A stretch of DNA of 64,000 nt. Source: Candidatus Gastranaerophilales bacterium (GTDB taxonomy: Bacteria > Cyanobacteriota > Vampirovibrionia > Gastranaerophilales > Gastranaerophilaceae). Of the stretch, positions 7,210-15,372 are shown one piece after another. The position numbers and the translations under genes were made by a program. The first letter of the stretch is position 1. Every line of letters begins with the position of its first letter. The stretch spans positions 1 to 64,000 of the forward strand of contig CALUUL010000004.1 in assembly GCA_944323945.1 (NCBI GenBank), in the 5' to 3' direction. The notes under the pieces were generated by a model, which saw only the letters and a list, made by a program, of their open reading frames with translations, did not search any database and was not told where the DNA came from.

Positions 7210-9081
7210 ATGTTTAAGTATGATGTAATAGTAGTAGGTGCGGGGCACGCAGGATGTGAAGCAGCAATGGCGGCAGCAAAGCTTGGTGCAAAAACATTAC
7301 TTGCCTCTTTAAATTTGGATAATATTGCTTTAATGCCTTGTAACCCTGCAATAGGTGGACCTGCAAAATCCTGTTTAGTTAGAGAAATTGATGCACTTGG
7401 CGGAATAATGGCTATTGCAACTGATGCTACTTATATGCAACTAAAAACATTGAATTCTTCAAAAGGACCTGCCGTTAGAGCTTTAAGAGCTCAATCAGAT
7501 AAAAAAGAATATATGCGTTTTGTAAGAAGTTTACTTGAAAGTGAAAGTAATCTATCTTTAAAACAATGTACAATGTCTGAACTTTTAGTTGAAAATGATC
7601 AAGTAAAAGGACTAAAGGACGAATTTGGGCAGGAATATTATGCCCCTGTTGTCATTCTAACAACAGGAACATCATTAGAAGCAAGAATATGGGTCGGTCT
7701 TCAATATTTAGAATTCGGTAGACTCGGTGAAGCAAGTGCAAAAGGCCTATCTCCATCACTAAAAAAGCTTGGATTTAAAATCGGACGTCTAAAAACTGGA
7801 ACTCCGGCAAGAGTTGATGCTAGAACAATTGATTTTTCACAAATGATTGAACAACCCGGAGATAAAAATCCTTCATTTTTCTCTTTTCTTCAAAATAGAC
7901 CGATTAGAGAACAATATCCGTGTTATTTAACTAGAACAACATCAAAAACACATGAAATTATAAAAAATAACCTAGATAAATCACCTCTATATTCAGGATT
8001 AATTCACGGAATAGGTCCAAGATATTGCCCTTCTATAGAAGATAAAATTATAAGATTTGCACACAATCCGTCTCATCATATTTTTATTGAACCTGAAGGT
8101 AAAAATACTTATGAAATGTATGTACAAGGTTTTTCTACCAGTCTTCCTGCAACTGTACAAATTCAAATGTTACAGTCACTGCCAGGTTTAGAAAATGTAC
8201 ATGTTATGAAACCTGCATACGCTGTAGAATATGATTATTTACCTGCAGTGCAATTAACACATTCTCTTATGACAAAAAAAATAAAAGGACTATTTTGTGC
8301 AGGGCAAATAAATGGAACTTCCGGTTACGAAGAAGCTGCAGCACAAGGGTTATTAGCAGGAATTAATGCAATAAAGTATCTTCAAAATAAAGAAATGATA
8401 ACTCTTTCAAGAGAATCATCATACCTTGGAACATTAGTTGATGATTTGGTTACAAAAGATATTGATGAACCATATAGAATGTTGACATCAAGGTCTGAAT
8501 ACAGATTACTTTTAAGGCAAGATAATGCTGATGAAAGATTGACTAAAATAGGATATGAAGCAGGTTTGATTGATGAACAAAGATATCAGGCTTTCATAAA
8601 GAAACAAGAAACTATTGAAAATGAAATCATAAGATTAATGTCTGAAAAAATTTCACCATCTGAAAAAGTAAACTCTGTTCTATTAAAATACGGCGAACAT
8701 ATTGATAAGGGAATGAAACTTGCAGAATTAATAAAAAGACCAAATGTTACATATGAAACTTTAATTGAAGCTGATGAAAATACCCGAAAATTAGCATTAA
8801 CTCGTGATGTATATGAACAAGTTGAAGTAAAAATCAAATATGAAGGATATATAAAACGTCAAATTCAACAAGTAAATATGTCTGATAAACTTGAAAAAAT
8901 AAGAATTCCATCTGATATTGACTATAGTAAAATTCAACATATTTCTATAGAAACAAGGGATAAACTGGCTAAAATAAGACCGATTACTCTAGGTCAAGCT
9001 TCAAGAATCGGTGGTGTTAAACCTGCAGATATTTCTGTATTGATGGTTATGATTGAAACACACCAATTGAAAACAAAATAA
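7210..9081 (+). CDS. mnmG: tRNA uridine-5-carboxymethylaminomethyl synthesis enzyme MnmG (GidA)
   Basis: A 623-residue protein of full family length. The N-terminal FAD-binding motif GAGHAGCEA is at residues 11-19, followed by the GidA signatures NPAIGGPAKS and KTGTPARVD. A second conserved block, GYEEAAAQGLLAG, lies near residue 380. The C-terminal helical tRNA/MnmE-binding domain is present (TSRSEYRLLLRQDNADERL). With MnmE it installs the carboxymethylaminomethyl group on wobble U34 of certain tRNAs, using FAD and a folate one-carbon donor. mnmE is not in the window. The gene stands alone, apparently leaderless, and ends 2 bases from the convergent MCE gene. Confidence 0.98.
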   Translation: MFKYDVIVVGAGHAGCEAAMAAAKLGAKTLLASLNLDNIALMPCNPAIGGPAKSCLVREIDALGGIMAIATDATYMQLKTLNSSKGPAVRALRAQSDKKEYMRFVRSLLESESNLSLKQCTMSELLVENDQVKGLKDEFGQEYYAPVVILTTGTSLEARIWVGLQYLEFGRLGEASAKGLSPSLKKLGFKIGRLKTGTPARVDARTIDFSQMIEQPGDKNPSFFSFLQNRPIREQYPCYLTRTTSKTHEIIKNNLDKSPLYSGLIHGIGPRYCPSIEDKIIRFAHNPSHHIFIEPEGKNTYEMYVQGFSTSLPATVQIQMLQSLPGLENVHVMKPAYAVEYDYLPAVQLTHSLMTKKIKGLFCAGQINGTSGYEEAAAQGLLAGINAIKYLQNKEMITLSRESSYLGTLVDDLVTKDIDEPYRMLTSRSEYRLLLRQDNADERLTKIGYEAGLIDEQRYQAFIKKQETIENEIIRLMSEKISPSEKVNSVLLKYGEHIDKGMKLAELIKRPNVTYETLIEADENTRKLALTRDVYEQVEVKIKYEGYIKRQIQQVNMSDKLEKIRIPSDIDYSKIQHISIETRDKLAKIRPITLGQASRIGGVKPADISVLMVMIETHQLKTK

Positions 9082-9083
9082 CT

Positions 9084-9947
9084 TTAGTCCTTTTCTTCAG
9101 AAATTGGTCGGCCAAAAAGTACTTTGCCTAATCCTCTTTTCTTTTTTAAGGTATTTTTTATTCCTTCAGAAATTTCATTAACATTTTTTACTGTTGAATT
9201 TGTTTCACACAGAACGGAATTTACTATAGGCATTGTTTTAGTATCTATCTCTACAGTTATGTCATTTATGCTTTCTGTTATTTTTAATATATTTTGAGTT
9301 GTTTCTTCTATGTTATTTATAGAGTTTTTCATTGTTTCTTCATCCAAACTCTTATTTAAACTTGCAGACATTTTTTCTAAATTTGTGGTAGTTTTTGCAA
9401 GATTATCAGCTGCTAAATTTATATCACCTCTAATTTCAGTAATTATTTCGTTAACTTGAAAAAAAATATCTCCTAAATTTTTCACTGTAACATTAGCTGT
9501 TTCCATTAAACTTGTAGCATCATCTATAATCATGTCAAAACCATCATCTCCCAAAGAATCGTTGATTAAACTGTTTAAATCTTTTGTCGATGTACCCTTT
9601 ATTATTTGCCTATTTGCAATTCTTTTAACAGATGGTTCTTCGGGGACAATAATATTTATATATGCAGCCGTTTTCGTTCTTTTTATTTTAGCAGTTATAT
9701 TGGCTGGCAAGTTTATATTATATGGAAATAACCTCATTTCAATGAATGTATTTTGATAATTCCTATCAGGATATATTTTTACCGTTCTTCCAACCTTAAA
9801 ACCTTTGTAGTATACATTCATCTGCTTCTCAATTGGCTCAAGCTCATCAAATTTTACTATTACACTAACATGAGTATACTTATCATATATAAGGTACCCA
9901 ATTAATCCAAAAGTTAAAATTACTATTATTGTATATATTTTATTCAT
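9084..9947 (-). CDS. MCE/MlaD-domain protein, membrane anchored
   Basis: A 287-residue protein. One N-terminal transmembrane segment (about residues 4-21) is followed by an MCE/MlaD domain at about 30-115, including the stretch YYKGFKVGRTVKIYP. The rest is a long helical, Thr/Asn-rich coiled region with repeated NNIEETTQN-like heptads. The fold is that of the substrate-binding protein of Mla-type ABC systems, which move phospholipids between the inner and outer membranes. The ATPase and permease are not adjacent. It supports an outer-membrane-bearing cell. No clear ribosome site precedes the ATG. The SDR gene lies 51 bases upstream on the same strand. Confidence 0.87.
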   Translation of the reverse strand: MNKIYTIIVILTFGLIGYLIYDKYTHVSVIVKFDELEPIEKQMNVYYKGFKVGRTVKIYPDRNYQNTFIEMRLFPYNINLPANITAKIKRTKTAAYINIIVPEEPSVKRIANRQIIKGTSTKDLNSLINDSLGDDGFDMIIDDATSLMETANVTVKNLGDIFFQVNEIITEIRGDINLAADNLAKTTTNLEKMSASLNKSLDEETMKNSINNIEETTQNILKITESINDITVEIDTKTMPIVNSVLCETNSTVKNVNEISEGIKNTLKKKRGLGKVLFGRPISEEKD

Positions 9948-9998
9948 AATAAAATAAAACTAAATTATTATGTTTATAACAATAGCCCATTTGTATAT

Positions 9999-10835
9999 TT
10001 ATATTTTGCCCAATCGGAATTTTATTAATCTATTTATAAAATCTTGAGGAAACTTTGAAATAATATCGGCAAAAACAGCCTGTATACCAATATTGTATGT
10101 TGATTTTGGATTCTTTGTATTAATAATTTCTATAATCTTATCAACAGCAACATATATTTCTATCCCTTTATTATTATTTCCCAATGCATTTTTTTCTAAA
10201 AATAATAATTCTTTTAAATATTTTTCTTTAGCTATTTCACTTATATTCTCAAAAGAGTCTTTTGCTGATTTAACAGATTTATTCCATATTGGAGTTTTAA
10301 TTGCTGCAGGTTTTACTGATATTACTTTTATATTATTTTTATTTTCTACAGCAAAACTATTAAACAAAATGTCCATTGCTCTTTTTGATGCACAATATGG
10401 AGAAATATATGGAAAAATTCCAGTTGAAGCCATAGAACTTATATTGATTATTCTTCCGTTACTTAATAATGGAAGAAATTTCTGGGCAACTAGAATAGGA
10501 CCAAAAGTATTTATTTCAAATTGTTCTTTTAGCCTTTTAAAATCTAGACACTCAACAGGACCTGCAACAACAATCCCTGCATTATTAATTAATACATCTA
10601 TTTTATCCGTATTTTTCATTACAAACCAAAAAGCTTTATCTATACTAGATTGGTTGGCTACATCCAAATATACACCTTGTATATTTTTACTAAGCTTTTC
10701 AATTTCTATTTTATCAACTTTTCTTCTTATACCAGCAAATACTTTATGACCTTCTTTCGCAAGCCTGATTGCTGTTTCTCTACCAATACCTGAAGATGCT
10801 CCAGTTATTAAAATTGTTTTATTTTTTTTATTCAT
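9999..10835 (-). CDS. Short-chain dehydrogenase/reductase
   Basis: A 278-residue classical SDR. The NAD(P)-binding motif TGASSGIGRE is at the N-terminus, the NNAG motif near residue 88, the catalytic Ser in INISSMAS, and the active-site Tyr-x3-Lys in PYCASKRA. The C-terminal substrate region (about 185-278) has no diagnostic motif, so the substrate is unknown. The start ATG is divergent from yraN with about 40 bases between them. It may be cotranscribed with the MCE gene downstream. Confidence 0.9.
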   Translation of the reverse strand: MNKKNKTILITGASSGIGRETAIRLAKEGHKVFAGIRRKVDKIEIEKLSKNIQGVYLDVANQSSIDKAFWFVMKNTDKIDVLINNAGIVVAGPVECLDFKRLKEQFEINTFGPILVAQKFLPLLSNGRIINISSMASTGIFPYISPYCASKRAMDILFNSFAVENKNNIKVISVKPAAIKTPIWNKSVKSAKDSFENISEIAKEKYLKELLFLEKNALGNNNKGIEIYVAVDKIIEIINTKNPKSTYNIGIQAVFADIISKFPQDFINRLIKFRLGKI

Positions 10836-10864
10836 AACAAGTAATTTTTATCACAAACTTTTGA

Positions 10865-10876
10865 TATAATCAAACT
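10865..10876 (+). promoter_or_regulatory. yraN -10 box, TATAAT exactly 6 bases before ATG
   Basis: TATAAT at 10865-10870, six bases, then ATG at 10877. There is no ribosome-binding site. This is the same geometry as at mnmG and mtaB and points to a leaderless transcript. Confidence 0.6.
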
Positions 10877-11242
10877 ATGGATTTCAAAAAAAATATTGAT
10901 AACGGAAAAAAAGGTGAAGATATTGCAAAAAAATACCTTCAAAATTTAGGTTATAAAATTATTGCAACAAATTGGCATTACTCGAAAAATGCGGAAATTG
11001 ATATTATTGCAGAAGATAAAAAAACTTTAGTTTTTGTTGAAGTTAAAACAAGAACAACATTAAATTACGGACATCCTTTTGAAGCAATTAATCAACGAAA
11101 AATAGAAAAAATAAATACAGCAATTACAGCTTATCTTCAATTGTCAGAAAAGAAATATAATGCTTATAGATTTGATGGTATAGCAATAATTGGGCTAAAG
11201 AACCCAACTATTGAACATTTAAAAAATCTTGGTCAATTCTAA
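10877..11242 (+). CDS. yraN: YraN/UPF0102 family endonuclease-like protein
   Basis: A 121-residue protein with the UPF0102 pattern: GKKGEDIAKKYLQNLGY at the N-terminus, then the restriction-endonuclease-like core NAEIDIIAED, LVFVEVKTR and a later QRKIEKINTA helix. The Asp and Glu-x-Lys arrangement is that of PD-(D/E)XK nucleases. The family's cellular role is poorly defined, with links to recombination and DNA processing. Its TAA overlaps the convergent surE stop codon by 4 bases. Confidence 0.95.
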   Translation: MDFKKNIDNGKKGEDIAKKYLQNLGYKIIATNWHYSKNAEIDIIAEDKKTLVFVEVKTRTTLNYGHPFEAINQRKIEKINTAITAYLQLSEKKYNAYRFDGIAIIGLKNPTIEHLKNLGQF

Positions 11243-12030
11243 ATCCAATCAGCTATATCATCTGAACATAATGTTTGTTCAAGTTCTGGACGCACCGAAT
11301 CAAGAGTCATTTCAAATGTTATTGGGGTGATGGAGACTTTATTCCACCTTAAAGCATTTATATCAGAATCATCATTTTCACACTGTTTTATTAACTCTCC
11401 AGCCATCCAATAATATACTTTTCCTCTGGGATCAACTCTTTTATCATATTCATCGGTAAACATTTTCCCACCTAATCGAGTAATTGCTATACCTGCTAAA
11501 TCTTCAGGCATTAAACCTGGCACATTAACATTCAAAATTGTTTTTGGCGGAAATTTGTAATCTTTTATTTTATGTACAAATTTTGCAACAAATGCTGCTA
11601 CATTTTTAAATAATTCAGGTTCTGAACTCATACTTGCTAGTGAAATTGCTATACTTGGGTAGCCCATCATAGCACCTTCCATTGCACAACTTACGGTTCC
11701 TGAATATAGTATATCTGTCCCAAGATTTGGACCATGATTTATTCCAGAAATAATCAGATCAGGTTTTTCATCATCACTTAAAATCGCATTTATACCAATT
11801 TTTACACAATCTCCTGGAGTTCCACTTGTAATCCAAATTCTTTTAGCACCAAATTTAGATTCAAGCTCTTCTACTCTTATCGGAGTATGCAATGTTAAAG
11901 AATGCCCTGCTGCACTTCTTTCTCTATCAGGTGCAATAACATATACATCATGCTCTTTACTTAAAGCAGTAGTTAAGGCTTTTATACCTTCTGCCATTAC
12001 ACCATCATCATTTGACAATAAAATTTTCAT
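11239..12030 (-). CDS. surE: 5'/3'-nucleotidase SurE
   Basis: A 263-residue protein with the SurE metal-site signature at the very N-terminus (LLSNDDGVMAEGI), the conserved SAAGHSLT segment, and SGINHGPNLGTDILYSGTVSCAMEG in two adjoining blocks. It dephosphorylates nucleoside monophosphates, usually in stress or stationary phase. AAGGGG lies upstream of the ATG. It follows aroB on the same strand by 54 bases, so it may be at the end of the aro transcript. Confidence 0.97.
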   Translation of the reverse strand: MKILLSNDDGVMAEGIKALTTALSKEHDVYVIAPDRERSAAGHSLTLHTPIRVEELESKFGAKRIWITSGTPGDCVKIGINAILSDDEKPDLIISGINHGPNLGTDILYSGTVSCAMEGAMMGYPSIAISLASMSSEPELFKNVAAFVAKFVHKIKDYKFPPKTILNVNVPGLMPEDLAGIAITRLGGKMFTDEYDKRVDPRGKVYYWMAGELIKQCENDDSDINALRWNKVSITPITFEMTLDSVRPELEQTLCSDDIADWI

Positions 12031-12084
12031 ATAAACCCCTTTTGCAACACTTATAAACTTTTTTATATTTTAACTTACCAATTA

Positions 12085-13170
12085 TTAAATACCCTGTAAT
12101 ATAAGTTTTTTATCAATATTATTCTTGATTTCAACTTCTTTTCTATTCTTTGGCATTACAAACACAATTGATTGATTTGAGACCTTTTTATCTGATTTCA
12201 TTGCATCATAGAACTTTTCTTTATCAGGATTAAAATTCAAACTTGTTACTAAATCATATTCTTTTATTAAAGATATTGCATCTTTATAATATTCATCAGA
12301 AATTTTCTCAAGAGATAATGCTAAATCAAAGATTAATTTCATACCGATTGAAACTGCTTCACCATGTGTATATTTTTCATAATTGGTAATATTTTCAATT
12401 GCATGGGCATATGTATGTCCAAAATTTAATATTGCTCTTAAACCTTTTTCCTTTTCATCTTGATTTACAACTGCACTTTTTAATTTGCAGCATATTGTAA
12501 TTAACTCTTTTAAGGCTGTTGAATCTTTTATACATATTTTTTCTTTATTTTCTTTCAAAAACTCATAAAAATTATAATCTTCTTCAGCACAGCAAGATTT
12601 TTCAATAAAAGCGTATTTTATAACTTCACTTAGTCCTGTTTTAAATTGTCTTTCATCCAATGTTTTAAGAACATTAGTATCAGATAAAACAAGTTTCGGT
12701 TGATAAAAAGCACCAATCATATTTTTACCAAGTTTATGGTTAACAGCAACTTTACCACCAACAGAAGAATCAACCTGGGCTAATAATGTTGTTGGGATTT
12801 GTATAAAATCAATTCCTCTTTGATATATTGCAGCAGCAAAACCTGCCATATCACCGATTACACCACCACCCAATGCTATTATTGCATCTTTTCTTTCTAA
12901 TTTTATTTCTAATACTTTATCTAAAATTTTATTTAGATATTCCATTGATTTATATACTTCCCCATCCGGAAGTACAATAAATTCAGAATTATCACTTCTA
13001 AGATATTTGCCATAAAGATTAAAAATTTTATCATTTGTAACAACAAGAAACTTTTTGGCACTTGTATATTTTAAAATATATTCATAGGCTTTTTCAAGAA
13101 TATTTTCTTCTATTATAATCGGATATGAACTTTCCTTTGTTGCTTTTATTTTAACATTTAACACAGTCAT
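12085..13170 (-). CDS. aroB: 3-dehydroquinate synthase
   Basis: A 361-residue full-length protein. The NAD-binding and metal-site motifs are recognisable: DGEVYKS, the GGGVIGDMAGFAAA block, the PTTLLAQVDSSVGGK block, and zinc-ligand regions around LNFGHTYAHAIE and YTHGEAVSIGM. It converts DAHP to 3-dehydroquinate, the second step of the shikimate pathway. Its ATG lies inside the end of aroK (20-base overlap), with AGGA 8 bases before it, which indicates translational coupling in an aroC-aroK-aroB operon. Confidence 0.98.
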   Translation of the reverse strand: MTVLNVKIKATKESSYPIIIEENILEKAYEYILKYTSAKKFLVVTNDKIFNLYGKYLRSDNSEFIVLPDGEVYKSMEYLNKILDKVLEIKLERKDAIIALGGGVIGDMAGFAAAIYQRGIDFIQIPTTLLAQVDSSVGGKVAVNHKLGKNMIGAFYQPKLVLSDTNVLKTLDERQFKTGLSEVIKYAFIEKSCCAEEDYNFYEFLKENKEKICIKDSTALKELITICCKLKSAVVNQDEKEKGLRAILNFGHTYAHAIENITNYEKYTHGEAVSIGMKLIFDLALSLEKISDEYYKDAISLIKEYDLVTSLNFNPDKEKFYDAMKSDKKVSNQSIVFVMPKNRKEVEIKNNIDKKLILQGI

Positions 13171-13663
13171 TTATTATTCCTATAATTTCATTTGCTATTT
13201 CAGTCGGTGATTTATCATCTGTAACAATTATATATTGCGCTTTCTCATATTGAGAAATTCGTTCTCGAAGTATAGTTTTTATCCTATCCTTCATATCTTC
13301 AACATTTAAAAGAGGTCGTTCTTTATTATTTTTTATTCTTTCAAAAAGAATATCTGGATTAGCCTTAAGATAGAAAACAATTGATTTTTCTTTTAATAAT
13401 GATAAATTTTCATTTGACTTAATAATGCCTCCACCAGTTGAAATAATCTGATTATTATAATTTAAAACATTTTTTAAAGTAGCAGATTCTATTTCTCTAA
13501 AATAAGTTTCACCTTTTTGAGCAAAAATTTGATTGATGGATATTTTTTCAGTCTTAATGATTTGTTCGTCAGTATCAACGAAAGACATATTTAAGAGTTT
13601 TGCCAAAAGTTCTCCAACACATGTTTTTCCAGAGCCCATCATTCCTATTAAAGAAATATTCAT
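13151..13663 (-). CDS. aroK: Shikimate kinase
   Basis: A 170-residue protein. The P-loop GMMGSGKTCVG is at residues 7-17, the shikimate-binding DTDE follows in SFVDTDEQI, and there is an FREIE motif and the GGGII motif (ISTGGGII). The lid region has ERPLL. It phosphorylates shikimate with ATP. AGAGGT precedes the ATG, 4 bases downstream of the aroC stop, and its end overlaps aroB. Confidence 0.97.
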   Translation of the reverse strand: MNISLIGMMGSGKTCVGELLAKLLNMSFVDTDEQIIKTEKISINQIFAQKGETYFREIESATLKNVLNYNNQIISTGGGIIKSNENLSLLKEKSIVFYLKANPDILFERIKNNKERPLLNVEDMKDRIKTILRERISQYEKAQYIIVTDDKSPTEIANEIIGIINDCVKC

Positions 13664-13666
13664 AAA

Positions 13667-14845
13667 CTACCTCTTAGAAACCGTATCAAGATAATTTTGA
13701 TAGTTTATTTTCATTTCATCAATACTATCATGAGAAAATTTTTCGAGCATAGCATCAGCCAAAACAATTGCGACCATGGCCTCTGCAACTACAGCACATG
13801 CAGCAACCGCACAAGTATCTGAACGTTCAAAATGAGCCTGAACTGCTTCTTTCTTATCGATAGCAATAGAGTTCAAAGGTTTTCGCATTGTTGGAATAGC
13901 CTTCATTGAAGCTGTAATAACAATATCTTCACCATTTGTTATTCCTGACTCAATACCACCAGCGTTATTTGTTTTTCTCACATATTGACCATTCTCAATA
14001 AAAATTTCATCATGAGTTTTTGAACCTAAAGTTTGAGCAACCTTTGAACCAAGACCTATTTCAACAGACTTTACTGCTTGAATACTCATAACTGCTTGTG
14101 CTAATAAACCATCAATTCTTCTATCCCAATGGACATGGGAACCTAACCCTACAGGAACATTTTTAAATACGATTTTAAAACTTCCGCCTAAAGTATCCCC
14201 TTCTGATTTTGCTTTATCGATTTCAATTTTCATTTTTTCATAAGCAACTTTATCTGAAGTTCTTAGATCAGAAGATTCAATATCTTGTTTAAATTGAAAA
14301 ATATCATTCGGAACTTCAGCTTTAACAGAACCAATTTGGATTACACAAGATAATCCTTCTATATTAAATTCTTTTAATATACTTTTAGCAATAGCACCAA
14401 CAGCAACTCTAGTCGTTGTTTCTCTTGCACTTGAACGTTCTAAAACATTTCTGATATCTTTATGATTATATTTTAGAGCACCAGCTAAATCGGCATGACC
14501 GGGTCTTACATTTATAATTTTTTTTGATTCAATAAGTTTCAAATTTTCATCAGTATTATCGACTACTTGACTATTCATGGGAATAATCCAGTTTTTCCAG
14601 TCTTTATTTTCAATTTCTAAACAAATCGGGCTACCTATAGATTTACAATGTCTTACCCCTGATAGAATTTTTACAGTATCTTTTTCGATTTGCATTCTAC
14701 CACCACGACCGTATCCAACTTGTCTTCTTGCAAGTTCATTATTAATAAATTCATCATCTATGGTTATACCGGACGGAACACCCTCTATTATTGCATTTAA
14801 GCACTGTCCATGAGATTCTCCGGATGTCAAAAATCTAAAAATCAT
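13667..14845 (-). CDS. aroC: Chorismate synthase
   Basis: A 392-residue protein beginning MIFRFLTSGESHG, which is the normal start of this family. The frame stays open upstream to 15010, but AAGGT 5 bases before 14845 and a TATAAT at 14870-14875 fix the start here. Family signatures are visible: the RRQVGYGRGGRM block, RPGHADLAG, RSSARETT and the C-terminal RSDTCAVAA. It makes chorismate from EPSP with reduced FMN. It is first in the aroC-aroK-aroB operon; aroA and aroE are not in the window. Confidence 0.98.
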   Translation of the reverse strand: MIFRFLTSGESHGQCLNAIIEGVPSGITIDDEFINNELARRQVGYGRGGRMQIEKDTVKILSGVRHCKSIGSPICLEIENKDWKNWIIPMNSQVVDNTDENLKLIESKKIINVRPGHADLAGALKYNHKDIRNVLERSSARETTTRVAVGAIAKSILKEFNIEGLSCVIQIGSVKAEVPNDIFQFKQDIESSDLRTSDKVAYEKMKIEIDKAKSEGDTLGGSFKIVFKNVPVGLGSHVHWDRRIDGLLAQAVMSIQAVKSVEIGLGSKVAQTLGSKTHDEIFIENGQYVRKTNNAGGIESGITNGEDIVITASMKAIPTMRKPLNSIAIDKKEAVQAHFERSDTCAVAACAVVAEAMVAIVLADAMLEKFSHDSIDEMKINYQNYLDTVSKR

Positions 14846-14869
14846 ATATAACCTTGTCTTTCTGCTTAC

Positions 14870-14875
14870 ATTATA
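14870..14875 (-). promoter_or_regulatory. aroC -10 box
   Basis: TATAAT on the minus strand, 25 bases upstream of the aroC ATG, with AAGGT between. This supports the short aroC start. Confidence 0.55.
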
Positions 14876-14907
14876 GATTATATTTTTAAAATAAATAAGT
14901 TTGTTAA

Positions 14908-15137
14908 TTTTGTAACTTTTAATAATTTTAAATTTACATGCTTGTAACAGAATAAAATTACGCTTGTAACAATATTTTGGTCGAATTCGAAATATAAAAG
15001 GTTCATGCACCTGTCAAGCATAATTTTATAAAAAGTGTCAAAAATACGTTTGTAAAAGATTGTAAAAGTTATTTTAACCACTTGTATGTAAGGGCATGGT
15101 CATTTGTAAAATTTGATTAAAAAATATTAGCTTGTAA
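14908..15137 (+). repeat. Array of direct TTGTAA motifs in the aroC-deoB gap
   Basis: TTGTAA occurs on the plus strand at 14910, 14942, 14964, 15050, 15060, 15104 and 15132, with TTGTAT at 15082. I found no copy in the opposite orientation. Several spacings are 22 or 10 bases, near multiples of a helical turn. This could be a set of regulator sites between divergent genes, but no known regulator site matches. The 14846-15372 gap otherwise holds the aroC promoter, the segment at 15141-15328 and the deoB leader. Confidence 0.5.
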
Positions 15138-15140
15138 GGT

Positions 15141-15328
15141 AGGTTAATAAGATTTACTATTTAGAAACAAAGAGAAAACAGCTTGCGGAAGGAGTGATGG
15201 CTAAGCTTTCTTGTGGGAGAGAGTATTGATTTGGGAATATTTAGGTTAGACATTAATAAGGAAAAGTGGTTTTAATCGAGCGAGATTGGGGATTTAATTA
15301 AAAAGTTCTGAAAACAGAACTTTTTTTT
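15141..15328 (+). other. Possible non-coding transcript upstream of deoB
   Basis: About 160 bases without a convincing reading frame are richer in G than the surrounding intergenic DNA (GCGGAAGGAGTGATGGC, GAGCGAGATTGGGG) and end in a strong intrinsic terminator at 15302-15328. The deoB ribosome site follows. This fits a small RNA or a leader/attenuator, but no known RNA family was recognised. A 10-codon frame (15197-15229) sits 2 bases after AAGGAG, too close for normal initiation. No clear promoter was found. Confidence 0.35.
15302..15328 (+). terminator. Intrinsic terminator before deoB
   Basis: The stem GTTCTG / CAGAAC, extended by A-T pairs, has an AAAA loop and is followed by eight T residues. 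It lies 45 bases upstream of the deoB ATG with no recognised gene before it on the plus strand. Confidence 0.85.
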
Positions 15329-15372
15329 ATTTCTAAATTGTACTAAAATAGTCATAGTTAAGGGGTGTAATT

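Noticed and set aside
14846..15010. N-terminal extension of chorismate synthase
   Set aside because: The frame is open, but the family start, ribosome site and -10 box all place the start at 14845.
15181..15215. SRP RNA core (CGGAAGG)
   Set aside because: The tetraloop-like GGAA is there, but the flanking conserved AGGUCAGG and AGCA elements are missing.
15197..15229. Ten-codon reading frame after AAGGAG
   Set aside because: The ribosome site is only 2 bases from the ATG and the peptide has no supporting feature.
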